From assembly GCA_946414075.1 (NCBI GenBank), contig CAMKNA010000014.1, positions 1-50,004 on the forward strand: a stretch of 50,004 bases of DNA, written 5' to 3'. The first letter of the stretch is position 1, and each line of letters starts with the position of its first letter. Positions 44,054 through 50,004 of this stretch are shown here, piece by piece. The position numbers and the translations under genes were made by a program. The notes beneath the pieces are model-generated. The model saw nothing but the letters and a program-made list of their open reading frames with translations, was not told the DNA's origin and searched no databases. The stretch comes from an uncultured Fibrobacter sp. GTDB taxonomy: Bacteria > Fibrobacterota > Fibrobacteria > Fibrobacterales > Fibrobacteraceae.

Positions 44054-44093
44054 CCCGAACCTTTTTAGCCATTGTACGGTTCGGGTCTTTTTT
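44054..44093 (+). terminator. Intrinsic terminator of recA
   Basis: CCCGAACC (44054-44061) and GGTTCGGG (44078-44085) form an 8-bp stem with a 16-nt loop, followed by TCTTTTTT. Confidence 0.88.
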
Positions 44094-44111
44094 ATTCCAT
44101 TTTTCCGCAAA

Positions 44112-44143
44112 AAAAGTGTAAAAGCGATATTTATCACACTTTT
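44112..44143. promoter_or_regulatory. Inverted repeat upstream of the acidic lipoprotein promoter
   Basis: AAAAGTGT (44112-44119) and ACACTTTT (44136-44143) are perfect inverted arms, 16 bp apart, ending 12 bp before the -35 box at 44156. It could be a binding site for a dimeric regulator. The roughly 200-bp gap also holds the recA terminator and the lipoprotein promoter. Confidence 0.35.
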
Positions 44144-44155
44144 CGATTTCGAATA

Positions 44156-44184
44156 TTGCACGACACCAAAGATTAGACTATATT
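44156..44184 (+). promoter_or_regulatory. Promoter of the acidic lipoprotein gene (TTGCAC-17-TATATT)
   Basis: TTGCAC (44156-44161) and TATATT (44179-44184) are separated by 17 bp, the same two hexamers and spacing as the recA promoter. The leader is about 22 nt and contains AAGGAG. Confidence 0.6.
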
Positions 44185-44212
44185 AGGAAAAAACACAATT
44201 CAAGGAGTTAAC

Positions 44213-45034
44213 ATGAAATTCTGGAAACTCGGCTTAGCCATTTCTTTTGTCGCCGTTCTCGGTCTCACGGCCTGCGACGACTCCACCAGCGGCGACGATA
44301 ACGGCAAGAAGGAGTACAAGGCCGGCACCATCGGTTGTACCCCCATTTCCCAGCCCAACCCCTATGTCCAAGAGATGCGGATGGACAGTCTCACCATCAC
44401 GACGACCTTTGAGAATAAGAACGGAACCGTCACGGAAACCTACGAATTCAACCAGGATATCCCCGCCGACACCTGTGACTATTACGAGGGCAAGATAGGC
44501 AAGGACCCCACGGACTATGCAACGGTCAAGTGCGAAAAGAGAAAAATTACGGCCGTACTCAATGGTAAAGTGGACGAAAAAGATTTTGAATCCGGTTCAG
44601 AAGCCCTTGCCGCCGCTTGCAAGGCTCTCGACGGAGACGATATTCCCGATGTAAGCAAGAACGATATTGATCTTAGCAAGGTCGAAGCTTGCGGTGCCAA
44701 AAATAAGGGCAATGAATTCGTCGTCAAAGGCACGGGTGTCACCCTGGTCTGCGACGGTGAAATCTGGAAACCCGCCGCGGTGGCCTGCACCAAGGAAGGC
44801 GAAAAGAAGGAATTCGGCACCGTCGAGCTGGTCTGCAAAGACAAAAAGTGGACCTTCGAAACGGAAGAAGACTGCACGAAGGCCTTGAAAAAGGCCGAAA
44901 CATTCCTCGATCTCGTAAAGTTCGAAGCCTCCTGCGTTGATGGCGCATGGCAGCTTGACCTGTACAACGCCGAAGAACCTGCCGAAGAAGAACCGGCTGC
45001 CGAAGGCGAAGGCGAAGGTGAAGGCGAAGACTAG
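44213..45034 (+). CDS. Acidic lipoprotein of unknown function
   Basis: This encodes 273 residues, with AAGGAG eight bases before the ATG. The signal peptide ends in the lipobox LTAC, followed by DDSTSGDDNG, an acidic surface-type spacer. The mature part is Lys/Asp/Glu-rich with at least nine Cys residues (for example IGCTPIS, DTCDYYEG, EACGAKN, LVCDGEIW, VACTKEG, LVCKDKKW, EDCTKAL). The repeated LVCDGEIWKPA / LVCKDKKWTFE units look like small paired Cys-Trp motifs. The C terminus is a low-complexity EGEGEGEGED tail. No known family is recognised. A strong promoter and ribosome site suggest good expression. Confidence 0.7.
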   Translation: MKFWKLGLAISFVAVLGLTACDDSTSGDDNGKKEYKAGTIGCTPISQPNPYVQEMRMDSLTITTTFENKNGTVTETYEFNQDIPADTCDYYEGKIGKDPTDYATVKCEKRKITAVLNGKVDEKDFESGSEALAAACKALDGDDIPDVSKNDIDLSKVEACGAKNKGNEFVVKGTGVTLVCDGEIWKPAAVACTKEGEKKEFGTVELVCKDKKWTFETEEDCTKALKKAETFLDLVKFEASCVDGAWQLDLYNAEEPAEEEPAAEGEGEGEGED

Positions 45035-45061
45035 TTTCTAAGTTAAGCTTTGAGAAAAATT

Positions 45062-45088
45062 CCGCGGCTTGTCCGCGGGATTTTTTTT
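45062..45088 (+). terminator. Intrinsic terminator of the acidic lipoprotein gene
   Basis: CCGCGG (45062-45067) and CCGCGG (45073-45078) form a 6-bp stem with loop CTTGT, followed by eight T residues. Confidence 0.87.
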
Positions 45089-45102
45089 AAAAGGTCTTTG
45101 TT

Positions 45103-45813
45103 TTAAAGGTCGCTATACCGAACCAGCTTACGACCGTTGCTTAGCGCCGTCCTGATAACATCACGGATATCCCCCATCCTAGACGGAAAGTCCACCGGAT
45201 GGAGAGCGATGCGAGGAAGTCCAAAGGGAACCTTCAGAATGGCCTCCCCAAACTTGAACGCCGGCATAACCAGGAACTTCGGGATTCCCGCAAAACTCGT
45301 CACGGGAGAAACGAAACGCCTACCTGCCGCCGTCACAACTGAGAAACGGTCTTCAAAAAGCAAGCCCTGCTGGCGAACCTGCTTGCGCAAGAAACTGTTA
45401 CTGTACCATGTCGGCGGGACAAAGGCGGTGGGCCGCACCCCCTCAAGCAGTTCATCCCACGCTCTCAACCCAGCCGTGAGAAGCCTTTCAGACTCATATT
45501 TGCAGAGCCCCGCAAATTCAGCCTCTCCATGGGTCAAGTTCATGGCCACAAGCCCAGTGTAACTGCGTCCCTGGCTGAATTCTGCCTTGTGCTTGTAGCC
45601 ATGCAGGGCCAGTTCAAATCCTTCCGCCTTCAATTTCAGCAGAGCAGCCCGGAACCCGTCTATGGCTTCGGGAGATGCCTTTTCGGTATCGGGAATGACC
45701 AATACATTGAAAGGCCGGCCAGCCAAATCCCTCAACTCTTCCAGGATAGGAACCACCTTCTGGTAATTCCAGACGCTGAAATCGTGAAAACACAGGAGAA
45801 ACTTTCCGGCCAT
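45103..45813 (-). CDS. DUF2334/polysaccharide-deacetylase-like protein
   Basis: This encodes 236 residues from the ATG at 45813, preceded by GGTAGGAT. It has the NodB-like barrel of DUF2334: FLLCFHDFSVWN with the first Asp, NVLVIPDTE, LALHGYKHK with the two metal histidines, TAFVPPTWYSN, and RIALHPVDFPSR near the C terminus. There is no signal peptide, so it acts in the cytoplasm or by another route. DUF2334 proteins resemble zinc-dependent carbohydrate deacetylases; the substrate is unknown. It lies 24 bp after the DUF1846 gene on the same strand. Confidence 0.75.
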   Translation of the reverse strand: MAGKFLLCFHDFSVWNYQKVVPILEELRDLAGRPFNVLVIPDTEKASPEAIDGFRAALLKLKAEGFELALHGYKHKAEFSQGRSYTGLVAMNLTHGEAEFAGLCKYESERLLTAGLRAWDELLEGVRPTAFVPPTWYSNSFLRKQVRQQGLLFEDRFSVVTAAGRRFVSPVTSFAGIPKFLVMPAFKFGEAILKVPFGLPRIALHPVDFPSRMGDIRDVIRTALSNGRKLVRYSDL

Positions 45814-45837
45814 AATCCTACCCAAGGTTATCGGTAA

Positions 45838-47322
45838 CTACCCGTGATACAGGTTGCCGCTCTGGTAATTCGGCTCGGTGGTCAGGTTCACGCCCAGGCG
45901 ACGGAACACGCCTACATCCACCTGGGAAAGAATCACGCTGGAGTGGACTTCGCAGTGGCGCAGTTCCGACAATTTTTCCAGGGCGATTTTCGCATTGTAG
46001 TCCGTAAGGGCACAGACAGAGAGCGCCACCAGGGCCTCGTCCATGTGCAGGCGGGGGTTCCTGTGGCCCAGCTGCTTGGTCTTGAGATTCTGAATTGGCT
46101 CAATGACCATGGGCGAAAGCAGGCGCACTTCGTCGGGAATCTTCGCCAGATGCTTGAGGGCATCCAGCAGCATGGCAGATGACGCACCCAGCAGCGAAGA
46201 AGTCTTCGCCGAGATGATAGCGCCGTCGTTCAGCTGGATAGCCACCGCCGGGCCACCGGTAATTTCGGCCTTCTCCACCGCAGCGGCAATCACGGGGCGG
46301 TCGGCTGTGCTAATCTGCGCCTGCTCCATGATAAGTTCCTGCTTGTAAATCTGGTCCTTTTCGGCATTACCCTTGCGCACATCGCAAAGCGTGTTGTAGT
46401 AGCGACGGATGATTTCCTGCTTGGCAGCCTCGCACACAGCGGCATCGTCAACAATGCAGTTGCCCGCCATGTTCACGCCCATATCCGTGGGGCTCTTATA
46501 CGGGGACTCCCCCATAATGCGGGTGAACAAGGCGTTCAGCACCGGAAAAATTTCCACATCGCGGTTGTAGTTGATGGTGGTCTTCCCGTAGGCTTCCAGG
46601 TGGAAGGGGTCAATCATGTTCACATCGTTCAGGTCGGCGGTAGCGGCCTCGTAGGCCAGGTTCACCGGATGCTTCAGCGGAATGTTCCAAATGGGGAATG
46701 TTTCGAACTTCGCGTAACCCGCCTTCACACCGCGCTTGTTCTCGTGATAGATCTGGGAAAGGCACACGGCCATCTTTCCACTCCCAGGGCCGGGAGCCGT
46801 CACCACCACCAGTTCGCGGGATGTTTCCACAAATTCGTTTTTGCCGTAACCGTCGTCACTCACCACCAGCGGGATGTTGCTGGGGTAACCGGCGATAGGA
46901 TAATGGCGATAAACCTTCAGTCCCAAATCTTCCAGCTTCTTCTGGTAAGCCACGGCGCTGGGCTGTTCCTGCCAGCGAGTCAGCACCACGGAGCTTACAT
47001 ACAGGCCGTAACCACGGAAAGCGTCAATCAGGCGGAGCACATCCTGGTCGTAGGTAATTCCCAAGTCACCGCGGACCTTGTTCTTCTCAATGTCGCCTGC
47101 GTTGATGGCGATAATGACTTCGGCCTTGTCCTTAAGCTTTTCAAGCATGCGGATCTTACTGTCGGGCGCAAACCCAGGCAACACGCGGGATGCGTGATGG
47201 TCGTCGAACAGCTTTCCGCCAAATTCCAGATAAAGTTTTCCACCAAACTTTGCAATGCGTTCCGCAATCTTTTCGGACTGGGTCTTCAGGTACGCTTCGT
47301 TATCAAAACCAACTTTGAACAT
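45838..47322 (-). CDS. DUF1846 (UPF0371) family protein
   Basis: This encodes 494 residues. The N-terminal FKVGFDNEAYLKTQSEKIAERIAKFG, KLYLEFGGKLFDDHHASRVLPGF and AEVIIAINAGDIEKNKVRGDLGITYD are highly characteristic of the DUF1846 family. These are large cytoplasmic proteins of unknown role with a P-loop-like nucleotide-binding fold; here TAPGPGSGKMAVCLSQIYHE near residue 180 fits that site. No neighbour reveals a pathway. Upstream lies an inverted repeat, TTGTCCC-N16-GGGACAA. Confidence 0.87.
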   Translation of the reverse strand: MFKVGFDNEAYLKTQSEKIAERIAKFGGKLYLEFGGKLFDDHHASRVLPGFAPDSKIRMLEKLKDKAEVIIAINAGDIEKNKVRGDLGITYDQDVLRLIDAFRGYGLYVSSVVLTRWQEQPSAVAYQKKLEDLGLKVYRHYPIAGYPSNIPLVVSDDGYGKNEFVETSRELVVVTAPGPGSGKMAVCLSQIYHENKRGVKAGYAKFETFPIWNIPLKHPVNLAYEAATADLNDVNMIDPFHLEAYGKTTINYNRDVEIFPVLNALFTRIMGESPYKSPTDMGVNMAGNCIVDDAAVCEAAKQEIIRRYYNTLCDVRKGNAEKDQIYKQELIMEQAQISTADRPVIAAAVEKAEITGGPAVAIQLNDGAIISAKTSSLLGASSAMLLDALKHLAKIPDEVRLLSPMVIEPIQNLKTKQLGHRNPRLHMDEALVALSVCALTDYNAKIALEKLSELRHCEVHSSVILSQVDVGVFRRLGVNLTTEPNYQSGNLYHG

Positions 47323-47324
47323 TC

Positions 47325-47354
47325 TTGTCCCACTTGCTAAAAATATCGGGACAA
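47325..47354. promoter_or_regulatory. Inverted repeat at the DUF1846 gene promoter
   Basis: TTGTCCC (47325-47331) and GGGACAA (47348-47354) are perfect 7-bp arms separated by 16 bp. The spacer on the minus strand holds TATTTTTAG, a possible -10. The proximal arm is 2 bp from the ATG, so a bound repressor would block initiation. Confidence 0.45.
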
Positions 47355-47393
47355 AAATAAAAATTTTCGGTGGGATATTACACGCCCAATTCG

Positions 47394-48995
47394 CTACTTG
47401 TCCACCACCAAAGTGGCGGAGCCATAGGCCTTCACCGGGCGACCATTCTCGTCAAATTCCGTCGTGTAACGGACATGGAACGGTATCCTGTTGGGAGTCA
47501 AGGGAATAACACCTTCCACACTCTTGGCACCATTGTCAATCTGCCTATGCCAATCGCGGTACATGTCCGCATAGTCTGCCGGGAAAATGCCTCTTTCAAT
47601 GGCCGGCTCAGGATAGTTGCGGACCAGCGGAGGCAAGCCCAAGTCACGCTGGCAACGGAAACAGGGGCGCATCTCCTTGGTGGCCACGGTGTATTCCCAG
47701 AAGTAGATGTTGGCCTGCTCGCTGGCCGCCTTGAACCTACGCTCTGTATCCAGCATTCCCTGGAATATGTTCTTCTCGTTGGTGATGTTCCGGATCATCA
47801 CATAGAACAGCTTGCTGACCTTGCTCTCGCCGATAAGCTGTATGGAGCTTCGTATGCAGATGCGTTCGGTACCACAACAGCCCGAGGTGATGTTCCGCCA
47901 GGTCTCACACTCCTGCTCCTCGCGAGTGGCCGCCGCACGCTCCAGGGCAGCCTTGTAGACCTTCTGGGATTCGGCGTCCAGCACATCGCAGGGGTTCAGG
48001 GCGATAATTTCCGTTTCGGACAAGTTCATTCCCAGCTCGCGGACATACTTCTGGTTCACCCGCAAAATTTCCATGGAGCACTTTTCGCCGGTATGGACCT
48101 CCACGATGGCGGCCGCCCCCACGAAATTGCTGAAAATCAGTGTTTCCATAGAAATCGGGTTCCAGAACCGGCCCGCATCCACAAACTGGTCGATATTCAT
48201 CTGGGGCACAATCATGCCCACCGTAGAGGCACCCAAAAGTTTCTCGTATTCCTCCACCGGAAGGGGCTTTGAATACAGGTAACCTTGCACATAGTCGCAA
48301 CCCACGCTCTTCAAGAAGTCAGCCTGCTCCACAGTCTCAACGCCCTCCGCAATCACAGGAAGCTTGAGCCACTTGGCCATTCGAATTACGGAACTCAAAA
48401 TCGTCCCACCCCGATCGCTACCGATAGCACCGTTGATGAACTGCAAATCCAATTTCAGAACATCGAATTCGATATCCTTCAAGACATTCAGCGAAGAATA
48501 CCCACTGCCGAAATCGTCCATCTCCACCGTATAGCCCAGCTTGTGCAACTTTCTGATGGAATCGACAACCACCTGGGTCCCCGTAACGGCGGCAGTCTCC
48601 GTCAGTTCCACATGGATAAGCCTGGTGGGAATGTCGAACTTCTGTCGTATGGCATCAAGATGCTCGATGTACTCTGGGCTCAGAATATCGTTACGAGACA
48701 TATTCACGGAAACTCGAGCCAGGGCCCTGTTGGAATCGATACAGCCCCGAAGGAACTGGCAAACATGCTCAAAAACGTACAGGTCCAGCGTAGGAATCAG
48801 GCTCATCTCCTCGAGAGCTGGGATAAAATCCGCCGGCGAGATAAAACCGTACTTCGGAGATTTCCAACGAACAAGGGCTTCGGCACCAATCAGGGCACCC
48901 GTCGAATGGTTGTACTGGGGCTGGAAATAGACCTGGAACTCACCCTTCTCGATGGCGGGTTCAAACGACTCCGAAATCTGCCGAAAAGACACCAT
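47394..48995 (-). CDS. EAL-domain phosphodiesterase with C-terminal PAS-like domains
   Basis: This encodes 533 residues from the ATG at 48995, with AGGAAAAT upstream; a longer frame from 49043 has no ribosome site. The EAL domain occupies the first 250 residues and has all main motifs: AEALVRW (near 40), SVNMS, VELTETAAV, MDDFGSGYSSL, KLDLQF, AEGVET and QGYLYSKPLP. The C-terminal half has a central PAS-like region with a Cys-rich piece (TSGCCGTERICIRS) and a last PAS_3-like region (FKAASEQANIYFWEYTVATK, YTTEFDENGRPVKAYGSATL). Enzyme-first, sensor-last order is the reverse of the usual one. It should hydrolyse c-di-GMP. A palindrome lies upstream (49059-49077). Confidence 0.85.
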   Translation of the reverse strand: MVSFRQISESFEPAIEKGEFQVYFQPQYNHSTGALIGAEALVRWKSPKYGFISPADFIPALEEMSLIPTLDLYVFEHVCQFLRGCIDSNRALARVSVNMSRNDILSPEYIEHLDAIRQKFDIPTRLIHVELTETAAVTGTQVVVDSIRKLHKLGYTVEMDDFGSGYSSLNVLKDIEFDVLKLDLQFINGAIGSDRGGTILSSVIRMAKWLKLPVIAEGVETVEQADFLKSVGCDYVQGYLYSKPLPVEEYEKLLGASTVGMIVPQMNIDQFVDAGRFWNPISMETLIFSNFVGAAAIVEVHTGEKCSMEILRVNQKYVRELGMNLSETEIIALNPCDVLDAESQKVYKAALERAAATREEQECETWRNITSGCCGTERICIRSSIQLIGESKVSKLFYVMIRNITNEKNIFQGMLDTERRFKAASEQANIYFWEYTVATKEMRPCFRCQRDLGLPPLVRNYPEPAIERGIFPADYADMYRDWHRQIDNGAKSVEGVIPLTPNRIPFHVRYTTEFDENGRPVKAYGSATLVVDK

Positions 48996-49058
48996 ATTTT
49001 CCTTGGCCCCTATCCTAACGAAACATATACTTTTTTTACGCATAAAGGAAACCCGGGG

Positions 49059-49077
49059 CTATTCCAATATGGAATAG
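49059..49077. promoter_or_regulatory. Palindrome upstream of the EAL-PAS gene, matching the one at 35769
   Basis: CTATTCCA (49059-49066) and TGGAATAG (49070-49077) are perfect 8-bp arms around ATA. The core ATTCCAATATGGAAT (49061-49075) differs from the c-di-GMP operon palindrome at only two central positions. It is 65 bp upstream of the start codon at 48995. Confidence 0.5.
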
Positions 49078-49081
49078 TTGT

Positions 49082-49114
49082 AAAAAAAGCCCGCCGGGCG
49101 TTCCCGACAGGCTT
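49082..49114 (-). terminator. Intrinsic terminator of ilvC
   Basis: On the minus strand an imperfect GC-rich stem (AAGCCTGTCGGG, loop AACG, CCCGGCGGGCT) is followed by seven T residues. It lies about 125 bp after the ilvC stop. Confidence 0.8.
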
Positions 49115-49143
49115 GAAAATGTTCATTACAACCAGCTATACAT

Positions 49144-49219
49144 CTTTCCGAAAGTCGTATAAGCGAGTATAGCGAGGCCGCAGACCCCGAAGCTGTACAA
49201 CTAGTACAGCGAGAGGGTC
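49144..49219 (-). other. Structured 3' untranslated region of ilvC
   Basis: GACCC (49183-49187) pairs with GGGTC (49215-49219) around a second stem GCTGTAC (49192-49198) / GTACAGC (49204-49210) with loop AACTA; the joints are CCGAA and GAGA. A small CTTTC/GAAAG hairpin lies at 49144-49154. CGAAGCT recurs at 49189 and 49225, and CGAAGCTT at 49235. No open frame is seen here. Confidence 0.45.
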
Positions 49220-49240
49220 GAGAACGAAGCTAGACGAAGC

Positions 49241-50004
49241 TTAGACAACTTTCGTCATGCCGCTCATGCGTTCGCGGAGCCAGGCTCCGACTTCTTCCAC
49301 CGGATGCTGACGGATGTTCTTGTTCACCTTGATCAGTTCTTCGTTATCCACAGCGGTGGTCTTGCCTTCGCCGTAGATAGCGCCGATGTCGTCCTTCTTC
49401 ACTTCGTTCTTCATGAAGTCGGCGAGCAGAGGCACGCACTTGTTGGCGAACAGGTAGCAACCGTATTCGGCGGTGTCGCTGATCACGCGGTTCATTTCGT
49501 ACAACTTCTTACGAGCGATGAGGTTGGCGATAAGCGGAGTCTCGTGGAGAGATTCGTAGTAGGCGCTCATCGGCTTGATGCCCACGGAGCACATGGTTTC
49601 GAATGCGAGTTCCACACCGGCCTTGATCATGGCGGTCATGAGAACGCCGCGGTCGAAGTATTCCTGTTCGGTGATGACCTTGTCGGTAGCTTCGACCTTT
49701 TCGAATTCGAGCTCGCCCGTTTCGCCACGCCACTTGAGCAAATCCTTGTCGCCGGCTTCCCAGTCGACCATCATGGTGCTGGAGAACTTGCCAGAGATGA
49801 TGTTGTCCTGGTGTTCGCAGTAGAGCGGCTTCATGATCTTCTTCATCTTTTCGGCGAGTTCCGTTGCGCGGATCTTGGCCGGGTTGGAGAGACGGTCCAT
49901 CATGTTGGTGATGCCACCGTGCTTCAGGGCTTCGGAAATGGTTTCCCAACCGTACTGGAGCAGCTTGACTGCGTAAGCCGGTTCAACGCCGAATTCCTTC
50001 ACCA
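49241..50004 (-). CDS. ilvC: Ketol-acid reductoisomerase, class II, C-terminal part (5' end outside window)
   Basis: About 254 codons are visible; the frame stays open to the right edge, so the start is outside. [66 protein letters not shown] and [20 protein letters not shown] belong to the duplicated all-alpha knotted domain of the long (E. coli-type, about 490 residue) enzyme. It catalyses NADPH-dependent rearrangement and reduction of acetolactate in valine, leucine and isoleucine synthesis. The NADPH-binding half is not in the window. Confidence 0.93.
   Translation of the reverse strand, partial: VKEFGVEPAYAVKLLQYGWETISEALKHGGITNMMDRLSNPAKIRATELAEKMKKIMKPLYCEHQDNIISGKFSSTMMVDWEAGDKDLLKWRGETGELEFEKVEATDKVITEQEYFDRGVLMTAMIKAGVELAFETMCSVGIKPMSAYYESLHETPLIANLIARKKLYEMNRVISDTAEYGCYLFANKCVPLLADFMKNEVKKDDIGAIYGEGKTTAVDNEELIKVNKNIRQHPVEEVGAWLRERMSGMTKVV

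Overview
The window looks like a chromosomal segment of a Fibrobacter species (phylum Fibrobacterota), F. succinogenes or a close relative. The strongest signs are lineage-typical protein families: a fibro-slime domain protein, a protein with two Fibrobacter major paralogous (FISUMP) domains, many predicted surface lipoproteins and serine-rich linkers. The rest is core Gram-negative housekeeping. I assigned the organism from protein families, not from a database match.

Layout. 1-7.1 kb: the 3' end of threonine synthase converges on a large secreted fibro-slime protein. Then come a membrane-anchored unknown, a DUF3078-like outer-membrane protein, a small beta-barrel-like protein, a CobC-like phosphatase and a DUF5683-like membrane protein. 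7.1-10.1 kb: a 36-residue membrane peptide and a YfhO-family membrane protein. 10.2-18.2 kb: two tandem AT-rich genes for giant lipoproteins built from 74-residue YwqK/MORN-type repeats. 18.2-29.4 kb: a lipoprotein, a HAD phosphatase, RsmE, then a minus-strand envelope/lipid cluster (acyl-ACP thioesterase, unknown, GT28-like and GT-C glycosyltransferases, and an LplT-PlsC-acyl-ACP synthetase fusion). 29.5-32.2 kb: obg-smpB-amidase. 32.2-35.7 kb: a c-di-GMP operon (PAS-EAL and FIST-GGDEF). 35.9-39.3 kb: nfeD-floA plus a membrane-anchored protein with an FtsK-gamma-like winged helix. 39.3-44 kb: FISUMP protein, PAP2 phosphatase, ArsR-methyltransferase fusion, pncC-recA. 44-50 kb: acidic lipoprotein, deacetylase-like protein, DUF1846 protein, EAL-PAS protein and the 3' part of a class II ilvC.

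Non-coding signals give the most unusual observations. (i) At least eleven genes have a -10-like TAnnTT hexamer ending 6-8 nt before the start codon, as expected for leaderless mRNAs. Two divergent gene pairs have only 37 and 30 bp between start codons. (ii) Two intergenic elements share a compensated hairpin with an ATTA loop closed by GCAAC/GTTGC. (iii) A 14-15 nt repeat, TAGCGYGAACGRTC, lies at or after gene 3' ends. (iv) A matching 15-bp palindrome lies upstream of both c-di-GMP transcription units. No tRNA, rRNA, CRISPR array, transposase or phage gene was seen. No gene-free stretch exceeds 300 bp; the longest, about 200 bp, are described below.
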